Shown: positions 1 through 12,039 of the stretch, piece by piece
How positions within the stretch are numbered: the first letter of the stretch is position 1
Layout of the letters: each line of letters starts with the position of its first letter
Origin: Corynespora cassiicola
Taxonomy: Eukaryota; Ascomycota; Dothideomycetes; Pleosporales; Corynesporascaceae
Direction of reading: 5' to 3'
Assembly: GCA_022059125.1 (NCBI GenBank)
Contig: JAEUWY010000004.1
Span: 1,798,001-1,862,000, forward strand
Length of the DNA stretch: 64,000 nucleotides
Translations under genes and position numbers: made by a program
The notes under the pieces: model-generated
Database searches by the model: none
Seen by the model: only the letters and a program-made list of their open reading frames with translations
What the model was told of the DNA's origin: nothing

Positions 1-919
1 GGGCGGCAGGCGGCAGGCAGGGCGGCGGCCGCGACAGAGGGCAGCTCCTCGCCAGCGGCAGCGACAGCGACAGCTATAGCGACAGCGACAGCGACAGCAG
101 GCCTCTTCATCGCAAAAACCGGTCGCCCTCCCAGCTTCTTATGTCGCCGGGCACAATAATAGCTCGCGCCCTCGTCCTTGCCGGGCTCCAGCGCGGAAAC
201 GTCTTAACGCACGGGGCCCGCGCTAGGCCGCTTCCAGCGCCCACTACTCCTGACGGCTCCCAGGGCCATGAGTGCCTCTCCTCGCCCGCACCGAGAGAAC
301 CTCACCCTCCCTCTCTATTCTTTTCCTTTCTGCCACCACCGCCTGCCTCGCCCGTCGTCCCCAGCGCGCCCCCGAATCACATTGACCTTCTCTGTGCGTC
401 CAATGCAGGCTTGACTGTCTGCTCGGGAGGCTTGGTAACCGCTGCCAGCTCCGTCGATTCACGACAGCCTCTCCCGCGCTACCACCGACGACCCTGTTGC
501 TTTCTACACTTCTGTTTTAATACGCCAACGGCTTTTTTTTTTTCCTTTCGCTCTAGGTACTTTTCTCTTAATACTCCACGGCCTCGTCCGCCGCGCCCGC
601 CTCGCTCCCAGCCCGCAGCCCTCGTGAGCCCAGCGAAAGGGGTACGTCCGTCGTCCTGAGCAGCTTTCCGTTCGCTCCTCCACCCTCCACCCTCCAACGC
701 CCTCCGCCTACCGCCCACCGCCTCCCTCCCTCCCTGACCCACAATTACCTGCCAACTCTCCACCCGCCCACCCGTGCTACCTCCTCGTCGCTCGCTGCCT
801 GTGCCGGCCACGACGCTGACAGTCGCCCGTGCCTACAGTTCGCTCTGCTCGCCTCGGTCGCCGCCGCGTCCCAGCCGACCTCGCTCGAGCACCTGACCGC
901 CGTGCCGTGACGGGTTCCG
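1..919. other. Leader/promoter region of the Bni4-like gene
   Basis: No convincing gene. The first 100 bases hold a short 6-base repeat. From about 290 to 900 the + strand is strongly C/T-rich, as in fungal promoters and 5' leaders. Open frames here are low-complexity (Pro/Arg/Ser-rich) and look like composition artefacts. Confidence 0.6.
55..99. repeat. Hexanucleotide (GCGACA)n tract
   Basis: About seven imperfect copies of a six-base unit, interrupted by one variant (gctata). It lies more than 800 bases upstream of the nearest start codon. Confidence 0.75.
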
Positions 920-3349
920 ATGGCTCAGGTACTCGCGCCCATCGTTCAGTCCACCGGTTCCATTACGATGCTACATTCTTCCTCCGATGCCTTCCAGACG
1001 CAACCGGCCCAGCCGCACCACCAGCAGTCGAGATCGTCGCAGATGCCTCGCTCCCAGCCCTACAATGGCCAGCAGTCGGGACAGGCAGGATACAGAGGCA
1101 CCTCCACCCCGATAGCACCGTATGCCTTCTCCAGCACCCCACAGCTGCGCCAGGAGAACAGGTCCACGTCCGCACCGAGCCCGCAATCGCTCCAGCAGAT
1201 CGCCCAACCCGCCACGCCTGCGAGGCTGGGCCATCCCACCCACCCATCGTCGTCGTCAGACTCGACCGTCTCCACGTCTGGCTCGTCCAGTCGCTCAATG
1301 ACGGGCCCGCCTTACGCCTCAAAGGACGACAGCGATGTCCGCAAGTCTGGTGTGGACACCTTTCCCTCCACGATCACTCTGTCGACTTCGGTGCCGGACC
1401 TTTCGCTATCGCTAAACGACGCCCCCGTGAAGCCCTCACCGGGGCGATACCGACGTGCCGCAAACCGAAGCGACTCGTCCAATAGCGCAGTCACGTCATC
1501 TTCGACGCCCACTCCGACCCAGCAGTCACCCTCAGTTAGCGTCACCTCAACCGCGGGAGCATCCAAACTCAACAATCTACCCCCACTGGCAACAGATGTC
1601 CACGCTCCTGCACGGCCGGGTCACAACCGCGCAAGTAGCGTCGACGACATGCACATTCCTCGCGCGGGGTCCATGGACCAGGCAAAACGATACCGGCGAC
1701 GCAGCCTGAGCGGACTTGATGCTAACGCAATGGCTACCAGCACCACCAGTACCACGGGCACCACGGGCACTACAGGCACCACAACTGCCATGCCTGCCGC
1801 CACAACCGCTCCCACAGCTTCGCCTGCGAAACGTCCAACACAGGAATTGAGGCCTCCATCCAGCTCTAGTCGCCATGGCAGTCGGCCAGCCTCGAGTCAG
1901 AGTCACGAGAGACAGGGCAGCGCCGGCAGCGCTTCGTCGAGTGCGTCAAATAGACCTTCAGTAAGTTGGAAGGCCAAGTTTGGGAATGATTCGTGTTAAC
2001 TAATATTGTAGTCTCGGCAAGAACCGCATCGCACGGGCGTGCAGGCCTCCAACACACAGTCCAAGGGCGCATCCGAACCTAAAAAGCGGATTGCACCCTC
2101 CCCTCTCTCACACCCCATCTCACCCTCGGAGCCGCCCAGTCCTGCAAAGGCCGTCGAGGCCGCCGCCCCTAGTGCTGCTGTTCAGCAGCTTACTGCCTTG
2201 AACGGTAAAGAGGGAGGCAAGGGAATGAAATCCCGCCTGCGTCGCGCCTTCTCCTTCGGCAGCGCTGCTGAGTTGCGTCGAGCGTCGGCAGAGAACACTT
2301 TGTCTGCGGAGCGTGCAAAACTTCGAAAGGACAAGTACCAAACCGAACTGGATGCAGAACAAGCGGCCATTGTTGCGAAACAAGAGGCGGCAGGCATTGG
2401 TGCCGGCATCTACAATGGACAGGGTGGATTTTCTGGCTCAACAGACAACCTGTCCATCTCCTCCACGGCTTCTTCGGCTTCCATAATGCTGAGAAAGATG
2501 GGCAGCGGTATGAAGAAGGGAACTCGGTCCATCAAGGGCTTGTTTAGGCCCAAGTCAGTCATCGGCGTTCCCGCCGCAGACGGCCCCATCACTCAACCCA
2601 GCGTGGGCCAGGTTTCCATGGTCACGGTTGAGGCAGAGCGACAAAAGGTCAATGTGAACGCCGATCCGCATGAGCAGGTAGGCGGAGGCACTGGATACCC
2701 CAGGTTGGAGAGGAATTCCATGGATGCCGGACGAACAACGACAGATGCGACAGGTACGCCAAGCCCGGCGAATGAGTCCATGTCGAGAAAGAGCATAGTG
2801 GGTGGAGATCGAGAGCGCGCCGAAGTCCTTTCTTCGATCAAGAAGGGCATTCTGAAGCGTAAGTAGCCCGTGTGGAGACTGATTTCGCAGAATCCTAACA
2901 GTCCGTAGGCACTGGCACCAACTCCGACAGTGGCTCTCCCGTGCCTCGTCCGGCAGAGCTTGCCCGCCCCGAGACCCCGAGATCGAGTGCTCCTAGCACC
3001 CCCAACGATAACGCCCCGCATGCTCACGATGACTATTTCGCCCGGCCACCGCGTCTCCTGAACGCCAGCACGAGGAGTCTTCCCACCACGCCCCAGGGAG
3101 GCTTGAGGAACATCAGTTTCAGCCCCCGCCTTACGTTCTATGAAGCTTGGTCTGCCGGCGACTACGACCGCCGTGGAGACATCGCCACCTGCAACAGGCT
3201 CACGCCCATGCTTGCACAACAGATCAAAGAGGAACTCAACTCCTTCAAGATGGTATGTCATTCGCTTGCGCCTTGTCCGTACAATACTAATGTCTGCCCA
3301 GGAGATGGAGGTCCATGAGCAATCCAAGCCTCATACCCACTTCTTCTAA
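920..3349 (+). CDS. Bni4-like protein, putative PP1-docking polarity/septum scaffold
   Basis: Four exons: 920-1960, 2012-2858, 2909-3252, 3302-3349, giving 759 residues. All junctions are GT..AG and keep frame. The first 600 or so residues are Ser/Pro/Thr-rich and probably disordered, with basic serine patches. Only the C-terminus looks conserved. It has an RVxF-type protein phosphatase 1 docking match (RNISF, residues 696-700), then a block around residues 716-744 (DRRGDIATCNRLTP, IKEELNSFKM), and ends EMEVHEQSK...THFF. This tail layout recalls the Bni4 family, which in yeast recruits Glc7 (PP1) and chitin synthase to the bud neck. The assignment rests on remembered family features and was not searched. 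A weakly conserved disordered scaffold of another family is the alternative. The last exon encodes only 15 residues. Confidence 0.55.
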
Positions 3350-4816
3350 TGATTATGCATCCATCATTTGGACATCACGGCGTCTTGGCGAACCACTTCT
3401 GACTGCAATTTGGGGGTTGGAGCAACAACACAGCATCGACGAGTTGACCGTTAGCTCTATTCCATTTTCTGGTTACGACCGACTTGTCTCTCCTGTCTTA
3501 GCGAGCATCCGCAATCAGATAGAGAAAGCTAAGCTTGCTCGTGGGGCAAGAGCAAGCGAATGGTGTCGGCATGGAAAAGCATCAAGCGAGATCTCTGCTG
3601 AAGTTCGTTTCCTTGCCGTCACTGTCTCTATCTGCGCGCCTTCCTTTAGCAACATTTACCAATTGGCTTCAGGATTTCTTTTCCTCTTTCTTCATCTAGG
3701 CGCGGCACTCTCTCTGTCTCTCTGTCTCTCTCTTATTCAAATCCCTAGTCCTACAAATTTCCATTGCGTTTTCTTCTTCGAAAAGGACATGGATGGCTGG
3801 CTGCATCCTGAGGTGTGGTGGGGGGGAATGGGGTGTAAGCTTGTTTTGATAGGGACCGTTACACCCTCGTGCTACCCTCTAATCGGAAAAGAATGTTCGA
3901 TGTCACTTTCTACTGGCGATTGCCCGTGCATGTCGTGATCCATGGCCGATATTGACTCTTCGGCCCGCCCATCAGCTTATCGAGCGTTGATCGACGCGAC
4001 CAATCGCATCCCGAAAGTGCCACACACACCCGTTCCAAGCTTCACTTTTTTTTTGCGGTGTGATGGATTTGTGTTGCGCGGGCTACGCATGCGCCGCTGC
4101 AGCCGGACGAATTGCTAGTTGAGATGCTAATCTCCCTCTGCCTTGACCGCATCCCCGCGGCCCCCAGCAGTTCTCGCCCAAACCTGTCAAAGGGGCCGGC
4201 TCGCCCACCTTGGGACCCTGATGAGCGTCACATTGCGCATCCAACCGTTCCATGTATACAGCCCTTTCGCCAATCGCCTGATGCTCGAACAGGAAGCTCC
4301 TAACCGAGCTGCGCGCACGCTAAAAGCTCCGATTTATTGGCAGCGAGGACTTTGGGGAGTTTTCGAGAATGATCACCGGTACCCCATGACCCATGCCTGC
4401 ACTTAGCTGACAAGTCGTCCGTCGTATTGATAGCGCATGGGGCTGCCGACAGCATTGCCAAGTACGATGAAGTGCAGAATCCCACGGCGTAGCGCGGCTG
4501 TGCGGGTGGGAGATAATTCCGGATGCCGACGTCGGTGATGAGAAGCGGAGCACGTGGATTTTTGGGTTCTTCTAGAAATTGGAGGGCTGGTCGAATATCA
4601 TACGACCCCAGGGTGAGTGGCCATGGGAAAATTGAATGGTAGCGGATTTGTGTTTGCAGTGTTTGATGAAGCAGGGGCGGAATATCACGTGATTCATCGA
4701 GGCTCGCTTGGGCCTGTTAGTCAGCGCGCCAAGAAGGACCTCCGCACTTGCATTTTGCAACGAGTTTCCTAACGACAGGAGCCAGCCATCTTCAGTACAC
4801 CACCACATCAATCAAA
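3350..4816. other. Intergenic region upstream of eS25
   Basis: No gene supported. It holds a CT-type microsatellite near 3700-3738 and T-rich stretches. The last few hundred bases serve as the promoter and leader of the ribosomal protein gene. The frame at 3315-3938 is translated intergenic sequence with no recognisable content. Confidence 0.6.
3702..3738. repeat. CT/CTGT microsatellite
   Basis: Simple-sequence tract of ctctctgt units, about 37 bases long, in the 3' flank of the Bni4-like gene. Confidence 0.75.
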
Positions 4817-5456
4817 ATGGTAAGTTCGCGCGCTCAAAATGGGGTGCACCGTACGGGAAACAGAATGCTAATGGCCTCGTCAGGCACCTGCAGCGACCGG
4901 CGGCAAGAAGCAAAAGAAGAAGTGGTCTAAGGGAAAGGGTACGTGATATCGCCCTCCTACCGTTGCAGCACGTTTCGACATCGCGAAGAGTACTTGCGGC
5001 ACGCACAGCAGTGTCCTGCAATATTCCTCACTTATCCCCTCCTCCCGCGACCCCTCGACGTCTCCCAGCGTGGCCTCGCCACTAACAGTTTCGCAGTCAA
5101 GGACAAGGCCCAGCACGCCGTCGTCCTCGACAAGACCACCTCCGATAAGCTCCAGAAGGATGTCCAGTCCTACCGCCTGATCACCGTTGCTACCCTCGTC
5201 GACCGTCTCAAGATCAACGGATCGCTCGCCCGGAGAGCGCTTGCCGACCTCGAGGAGAAGGGCCTGATCAAGAAGGTTGTCGGCCACTCCAAGTGCAGCA
5301 TCTACAGTATGTGCCCTACCTATACTCGCGGTCTACTCCTTTCCAACCGGTCTCTGGATCCATGGTGATGGAAGGAAGCAAATGACGGCGAGTAGAGCCG
5401 CGCATAAGACATGAGGCTAACGAATCCTAGCTCGCGCTGTTGGTGGAACGGACTAA
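4817..5456 (+). CDS. rps25: 40S ribosomal protein eS25 (S25)
   Basis: Four exons: 4817-4819, 4884-4938, 5097-5306, 5431-5456, giving 97 residues, the normal length for eS25. Exon 1 is only the ATG, and the donor gtaagt follows at once. The product begins APAATGGKKQKKKWSKGKVK, the usual basic N-terminus. A winged-helix body follows (YRLITVATLVDRLKINGSLA, then the LEEKGLIKKV segment), and the protein ends TRAVGGTD. It is a small-subunit protein near the E site. Frame is kept across all three introns only with these boundaries. Introns in the first codons are common in fungal ribosomal protein genes. Confidence 0.95.
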
Positions 5457-6729
5457 GCGACTCGCCAAACGACAAAAAAACGTGGTGGATGCAACACTCG
5501 GAGTCCTCTTTTCAAGTTTCCTCTTTCCCACTATCGGCGTAAACGATGAAAGGGTCATTACACACTGGGCATGCTCATGGGACTATGATTTGAGAGGACG
5601 AGCTCGGCTCGACACCTTGGGGAGAGCCCGGGGTCAGTTATGTATTGAATGAAAAAGATTCCGAAACTGCAGCCTGCCGTTGATACAGGGTGTGATTTAA
5701 ACCGTGCGTGGAGCTTGGTGGTACAAAGAGAACCGCACTCGTCGTGATCCAACTTGGATTTAGCAGCCGAGGACCATTTACTTGAAACTCTGGAGCGACT
5801 AAAGGCAGTTTCGTGTGCACTTACGCTGGCACGAGCACTGCTACAGGTTTAAATGGAGCAATGCGGTCTTTATTCTGTCTATCCATAGTACAAGGCATCG
5901 TCTCGACTGGGCTATTACATGTTGCTCACGCCCATCTATCCAGGTTATCCAGGTACCTACCATACGATAACCCTAGCAACGAATTTCGCACGGCGACTGC
6001 CCTTTTGAACAATACTATTTTGCCTCTATACTACATATGGACCTTGTACGACCAGGATCCAAAGGCAGAGATGAGGCTCGGTGTAGTCTGTTCAATGAAG
6101 ACGATCCTTACTTTGAATACTAAAATCCCACGAATGTGAACATGAATGTTCTCTTATAATAAACGTTGTTCCAGGCAACCGCATGCTGACAAAAAAAACG
6201 GGTAAAAGTTGGTGTTGAACTTGGCTGTGTGTTGTTACGCTCGTGCTTGAGTATGGAGCAAAGCAAGGGCTGCCTGATGTGTATATTCTTCGGTTGTGCT
6301 GGTTTTGGTACAGTGGGCAGGATCTTGGCCTACAATGTCGGGGATATTCTAGGACCGCGGGTTGGGGGGAGGCGTAGTTGTTGGATGTCGGGTATGATCA
6401 AAAGCGACTTGGGTGTATATGTATGTAGGGAGATGAGACAATTGGTTGAAAATGGAATCAGTCTCCTTGCATGTCGTCTATCTGGTACAGATATATCCAT
6501 CACGTATTTGTTCAGGTGAAGACACGACATGTGTATATGCACCTCGGGCGAGTCATTTCTCGTCATAATCTAGGATGTTTTCCCCCCTTTCTTCTATACT
6601 GCAAAATGCTTGTAAAACTCCGAGTCAACCTCCCGCTTTCAGCTCTACCTCATTAGGGTATAAACTGTAACCTCGAGCTAATATCCCTCTCTTTGATGAA
6701 CATCTTCAACTCCTCTCTGCACGCATACA
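5457..6729. other. Convergent intergenic region (eS25 / MAPR gene)
   Basis: Both flanking genes end here. AT-richer sequence, a ggtacctacc motif near 5952 and several short frames without recognisable content. Likely 3' UTRs. No gene supported. Confidence 0.6.
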
Positions 6730-7612
6730 CTACGCCTTCTCTTCGGGCTTCCTGACAGGCCTACTCTTCTGCGCATAGTCACACAAGTCCCTTTTGGGCA
6801 ACTTCTCCAACCACCCCTCCTCCCTAACCACCTCCCCGACCTTGTGATACGGCTTCCCCTTGTCGCCCCTGAACAGCTTGTGCCAGTGCTCAAGCCCTTC
6901 CTTGACCTTTTTCCTAGCCTCGCGCAGCTCCTTTGCGTGCCTGTTCTTGATCTCGCCCTTGCTCAGGGGCTTGAGCTTCTCGGCCTCTTCGGATCCGGGC
7001 TCGGGCTCCACGGGCAGGAACATGTACTCGACGCCGCGCAGGTCGGGCGTCTGGTCCTCCTGGAAGCAGCCCGTCAAGAAGGCGCGCGCGGCGTCGCGGC
7101 CCGCGAAGAAGTGGTACGAGCCGCCGGGTCCGTACGTGCCGCGGTTCGAGGAGACGTCGTAGATGTTGCCCTCGAGAGCGAGGTAGATGGGCTTGGTGGG
7201 GTCGCTGCCATCGAAGGCGACGAGTTCTTCGTCAGTTAGGCGGACTTCTCCTTGCTGGTTTTCTGGTCAGATTACAGGTCTATATGTAGTAGTAGTAATC
7301 GGGCTGGGGAGATATTGAGAAAGAAAGAAAAGAAAAAAAAAGACATACAAACAGTGCCTTCCACTCTCTTGCCCTGGTCCACCATGGGTTGTAGTACCAC
7401 GTCATGCTCTCCCCATTCGTGGATAGGTAACTGGTCGCAATGACGACTCCCAGGATGGCCACTACGATGCGCAGCACATCAACCAGGGAGATCGACCACC
7501 CCCCACTCGCGCTCTTCTCCGCCTTCTTTGTGGCATCACCTGCGACGTCGTTACTCGGCTTCGAGGCCTCGTTCTCGGCTCTGGCGCCCCGGTAGCGGGC
7601 CGGCGTGCTCAT
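6730..7612 (-). CDS. Membrane-anchored cytochrome b5-like (MAPR family) protein
   Basis: Two exons on the minus strand: 7612-7349 and 7254-6730, giving 262 residues. Phase 0 is kept by the gtatgt donor and the acceptor at 7255. A single membrane anchor spans roughly residues 42-62 (the VDVLRIVVAILGVVIATSY segment). The cytochrome b5-like heme/steroid-binding domain covers about 92-170: LTDEELVAFDGSDPTKPIYL, then GNIYDVS and YGPGGSYHFFAGRDAARA. The tyrosines in the last segment match the axial or heme-pocket tyrosines of MAPR proteins (PGRMC/Dap1) rather than the paired histidines of true b5. A charged helical tail follows. Dap1 proteins bind heme and support P450 enzymes of sterol synthesis. 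This protein has a longer tail and could belong to a neighbouring MAPR subfamily. Confidence 0.85.
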
Positions 7613-8655
7613 AGTGTGTGTGCGCGCGCGTATGTGTGGGTGTGCGGACGTGTTACGGAGGTAACGGTCGGTAACGAGGCGACAGAACCGGATTGGCGCG
7701 GAAACAGCGTGCGGACCCCCGGGTACAAAAGCAGCACGAGAACGCGAAAAGGAAGTTGGTGCGATTGGGTTGGGTTGGGTTGGGTTGGGGGGCCAGAGCC
7801 GCGCAGGGCTCGATGACGATGACGGTCCAAAAGGCTATTTGTGTGTCGTGCGGAGACGCGGCTGTGTTTCCCAATCTTGAAAGTCTAATTGCAGTGGGCT
7901 CCCTGGCAGTTTGTCCTGCCTTTGAGGGCTGGTAAACGTAGGTTCCTGCGTTGATCGGTGAGAATTGGGCGTCCTTACCTTAACGTTGGCGCTATGCCCA
8001 CTACGCCTATCTATTCCGTCTCGCGGCTGCTCCGAAGGTTTTTTTTTCACTTTGCTGGACTTGAACTTAGGGGTGCTCCTTCTTCAATATCCTTCGGCTC
8101 CCTTTGGACATGGTGTCCTCAAGCAAAGGTCGAGGTCCGAACGGTCCGTGGCCCCGCGCGAGCGTGCGCGAGAAATAAATTGCGGTGCAAGGAACGCGGC
8201 TGTAACGTGGTTTGGCGGGCGGATCATTGGCCGGATCCGCCGGGTGGGGACGACAGAGCTGATGTCATTCCCACGTGCTCACCAGCCACAAGTCGCGGTT
8301 TGTATCAGAGAGATACGATATGGGACGGGACGAGATGCTTAACGGCACATACGAGGTTAAAACTCCGAGGCTACGATCAAGGATTCTCTCATGACAAGTC
8401 AAGTCATCTGCATAGAACAGCAATGAACCTCCAAATCCCATACAATCATTCAATCCCATTCCCTCGTTTCTCTTGCTGGCGTACCTTAATATACAATCCG
8501 CCCTGTATGTACGGTGCTGGCAGACCTCGAAGGAACCCAAACTTTTTGCCATATTCCGTTAAGTATACTGTACATTACCCGCGATAATGAACGTCTCTGA
8601 TCCTTGTGTTCGTGATCGTCCCCCCCACCCACCCGATGATGTGACATCGGCCAGC
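7613..8655. other. Intergenic region between MAPR gene and gtr2
   Basis: Promoter of the minus-strand MAPR gene (7613 upward) and 3' flank of gtr2. It contains a GT-rich leader and a G-triplet array at 7767-7792. No gene supported. Confidence 0.6.
7767..7792 (+). repeat. TTGGG pentamer array (possible G-quadruplex)
   Basis: Five GGG runs separated by TT (7767-69, 7772-74, 7777-79, 7782-84, 7787-92). They lie about 155-180 bases upstream of the MAPR start codon, with the G-rich strand opposite the coding strand. This meets the usual sequence rule for an intramolecular G-quadruplex. Confidence 0.8.
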
Positions 8656-10015
8656 CTAGACGGAGGGCGGAGCAACCTCTCTCTCTGCCCGAGGAAATAC
8701 TTGCTTGAGCGCGGCTTGGAATACGCCAACATTGTAGTCGATGACAGCCTTCTTTTCTGCCGGACTGTCGTCACCCATCAGGCATATCAAAGCGAGGTAC
8801 CTGTCTGTGTCAGTCATGCCAAGTAATACTAAACAAGGCCCGGTGCATACTTGTTGATCTCACGCAAGTATAGGTAATTGTTTCCCTTGCGCTCCATGGT
8901 AATGAGGCTCTCTGCATCATTGTTGCCGACCTCAACAATCTCGCTGTGGCCATTTTCTGTAGGCCGATCCCAGCCATAAATCTCGCTTACGTCAATAACG
9001 ACATCGATGTAGTCGGAGCAAATTTCATAGCTTCCTATATCGGTAGGGCTTGTGTCGGTGGCAATGTAGATCTTGCTCATAATATCAAACAGATATGCCT
9101 TCTCGATATGGCATGTGCTGCACAGGCTATTGAGCAGGGCCTCGAGTGTGGGCAACTGGGGAATGAGCTTCTGGATGACCTTGGAGAAAGCCTCGAAGAT
9201 TGAGTGGTCGTAGATGCTGGTTTGGTAAAAGGATACCGGTGCGTTCTCGTAGCCGTGGTCGGACAGTTCGTCCTGTACGCGTTGGATGATGTCGCGGAAC
9301 GTGTCGCCCTTGTAGTCCTCGGACAGGCCGTCGACCTTGTGGACAAAGACCTCTACGTTGATATCGGGGTACGAATCTTGGAGATTCAAGATTGTGGTGT
9401 TGAGCCGCATGATGGCCTCGAGGTACTCATCCTGGGCATCAATGACCCAGATAAGGGCTCCGATTTCTTCGAAGATGTTGTCCACGTCAAAGGCCGGGTC
9501 GAAGTAGTCCAAGTGGCCCGGAAAGTCCCATACCTGAAAGTCCATGAAGGAGCTTACACCGTCAGTCGGGCCGTCAAACTAAAACCTGAGACAACATACT
9601 GCATGGACTCCTTCTTGATCCGGGTAGTGGTTTCAAGGTACAGGGTCTCACTGGGAGGCAGCTTGTGGAAGACTACGCTTGATATCGATGACTTTCCGCT
9701 CCTGTCGCACGGTTAGCCAAGAAAACTCTAGCGACTCGCAAACTTCACTCACCGTCGCTGGCCCATGAGCAGCAGTCGCGGTTTGCCATCGCCGGCTTTG
9801 CTATTGGGTAGGCGCCCGGTGTGATAGCGCGGAGGCACATCAGTGGGCGGGACGTCGGCGTTGGGAAGGTCCTGTAGGTAGCGCCACAAGGTCAACTGTG
9901 CTCCGGGCTGCAATCGCGAAGACGCCGCCTGGGCCGTCTCGCGGTGGTCGAAGGGTGAGTCGGTATGAAGAGAAAGCTGGGAATGCGCTGACAAACGCCG
10001 GTGACGGGAATCCAT
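8656..10015 (-). CDS. gtr2: Rag-family GTPase Gtr2 (EGO complex, TORC1 signalling)
   Basis: Four exons, minus strand: 10015-9753, 9701-9600, 9552-8851, 8800-8656, giving 403 residues. The RagC/Gtr2 GTPase domain begins about residue 85, with a P-loop GQRRSGKSS spanning the first junction. TTTRIKKES and the switch region [18 protein letters not shown] follow, then VFVHKVDGL. The C-terminal roadblock half continues into exon 4 ([32 protein letters not shown]), which matches the conserved Gtr2 end. Reading straight through exon 3 would stop at 8829 and lose this segment. With Gtr1 it relays amino-acid status to TORC1 at the vacuole. The N-terminal extension (about 80 residues, Ser/His-rich) is longer than in yeast. 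ATG 10015 is chosen because upstream codons read as pyrimidine-rich leader. Confidence 0.92.
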
Positions 10016-10486
10016 GATGAGGGCGAGGTAGTACAGGGTATCAACGCTGAACGCGGGCAAGACGAAGAGGAAGGAAAAAGGAAAGGGGAGGCAGGTAATA
10101 GTACAGCAGGCGGCGGGCGGATGGGGGCGGGTGAATGAGAAGGAGAGGGAGAGAGGGTGAGGGCGAAGGTGAAGCGGACGCAGAGGATGCACTTCAGACT
10201 TCACCGCACCGGCATTGCGGTTGTGGAGCGTGGTACTCTTGCAAAAGCGGCAGCTGCGTGGGAATGACGTGTCTGGCGGAGGCAGAGTCGTCGGCGCAGA
10301 GGGAGTGCTGGGACATGAAGCAGAGGCAGGATTGGCAGCGAGGGGAGCAGCTGAGAGGAGGGTGAGGTTCTACAAGCGTGATACCTGCAGGCCTGTCGCC
10401 CCAAGTGTACGGCACGAGAGATGGTCAAGCCATTCGACGTATTGCGGCGGGCGCCATGTGGTGTAGGGCTGGCGGCAGGGGCTTGG

Positions 10487-10514
10487 GGATTGCGGATTGC
10501 GGATTGCGGATGGC
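10487..10514. repeat. GGATTGC heptamer tandem repeat
   Basis: Three exact copies (10487, 10494, 10501) and a fourth with one change, upstream of gtr2. Confidence 0.8.
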
Positions 10515-11116
10515 AGACAGGGAGTGCTATGGAAGAAAAGAAAAAGCGGATGTGCTCACCTCCATTTGCGGGCGGTGGGTAGCTGGGTAGTAATAGTCTT
10601 AGTTTGGCTGTGGAGCGCACGGCCAGCGGTCGCGATGGCTTTGGGCCGCACCCCCTTGGTGCTGGTCCAAGCGAACGAGGACGGGCCTCAGAAACAGGCA
10701 CGTTGGATGCGCTGGTGACGGTGTGTCTGCGCGGGCCCTGACAGCGTGCCTGGCTACGGGGTTATGGGCGCGGCGGGCGAGGTTGGAGCACACAGACACT
10801 GAGGCCGACGGGCCTTTTTTGGCGGTGGCAGATATGAGCAAGGATTTCCTATCCTATCTGGCTGACGGGCGGCACCAGGAGCGAGGGTGGGATCGGCTGG
10901 ACGACCGTGACACGGCGCAGAAGAAGAAAACGTCGCCACCACGAGTCGCTGCGGGAGACCATCCAGGCGGGTTGGAGGGGAGGTGAATGTCACCACGCAC
11001 TGCCCGCCGCCCTCGCCCGAGTCTTGGTCGCTTACAGGGCCCCAACCATCGACCCTCCAGCCGTGGATCGTCAGGCACGCGCCCGCCCGGCTCCTCAACA
11101 CCAACCGCGCCCATCC

Positions 11117-11150
11117 AGCGCAGCAGCGCAGCAGCGCAGCAGCAGCCCAG
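11117..11150. repeat. GCAGCAGC-type tract
   Basis: Short imperfect CAG-rich tandem in the gtr2 upstream region. Confidence 0.6.
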
Positions 11151-12039
11151 CGCCGCCTCGCAGGGTGAGGCCGGCGGCGGAGGCGTCGTCCCGGCCGCGA
11201 CACGGCCAGAGCGACGGGGAACAGCATCCGTCCACGTCCAGGCGACACCGCATCACTTTTTTTTTTTTGCTCATGCCCTGCCGGCGCCCAGCGCATCACA
11301 CACACGAGACGGCCAGCGGGGCGTGGCATCCATGGGCCGTTTCATTCTGTCATCGGCGAGGTTAACACCGCCCTGCTAATCCCCAGTGCCATGCCAAAGC
11401 AAGACCCTCCCCTCCCCATACCTGATCCTGCTCGAACCGCACATACACAGCATCGCACAAGGCCTCCCCCACCGATCCGGCAAGGCGCGCCCTACCGTCC
11501 ATTGCGAACCACTGCTCTGCAGCTTCATGACGCCACCTGAGCAGCCCTGGCACATGGCTTGGGGCGCCGTAGCATGTGTGGTACTGATAACGCCTCGCTT
11601 CCGCCATCCGGGGTCGAATGTCGTTAATGCTCGAGGCGGCTAAATTGATTTAGGGTGACTATTCTATCCCGCCTTACGACCACACCACACCCGACCGCAT
11701 CCTTCACGTGTTCCCAAGCACCTGTCGCAGGTCCATGCCATTCTCACGCAAACAGCCCCTCTCCGTGCACGCAAATGACAAAGCTGGGCACGACAGCTAT
11801 CCATGGCACGCCTGATATAGATATATGATGCCGACATAACTGCAGCTTCACCATTCCACCTAGGTAGGACAAAGAAAACTAATCACCCGGCTCTTCCCAC
11901 CTGCCCGGTGTTTCCCGCTGGCATATGCTATGACCAAGCCTGGAAGCATCAAAAATCAAAATGAGATCCGAGTTGGGTATCAAAGAAAAGCACATGCGGA
12001 ACGTGCCGAGTCACGGCATGCCAGATGCTGCAGCACGCT

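Larger units (their letters stand above)
10016..12039. other. Long GC-rich intergenic region
   Basis: Leader and promoter of gtr2 on the left and 3' flank of the membrane-protein gene on the right. Contains a GGATTGC heptamer repeat (10487-10514), a GCAGCAGC tract (about 11117-11150) and a ccacctaggtagg motif (about 11857). Open frames are Pro/Arg-rich and unconvincing. No gene supported. Confidence 0.55.

Noticed and set aside
141..659. 172-residue ORF before the Bni4-like gene
   Set aside because: Low-complexity translation of a C/T-rich leader with no recognisable motif.
10201..11329. Minus-strand Pro/Arg-rich ORFs upstream of gtr2
   Set aside because: GC-rich, mutually overlapping frames on both strands, and no domain or splice pattern linking them.
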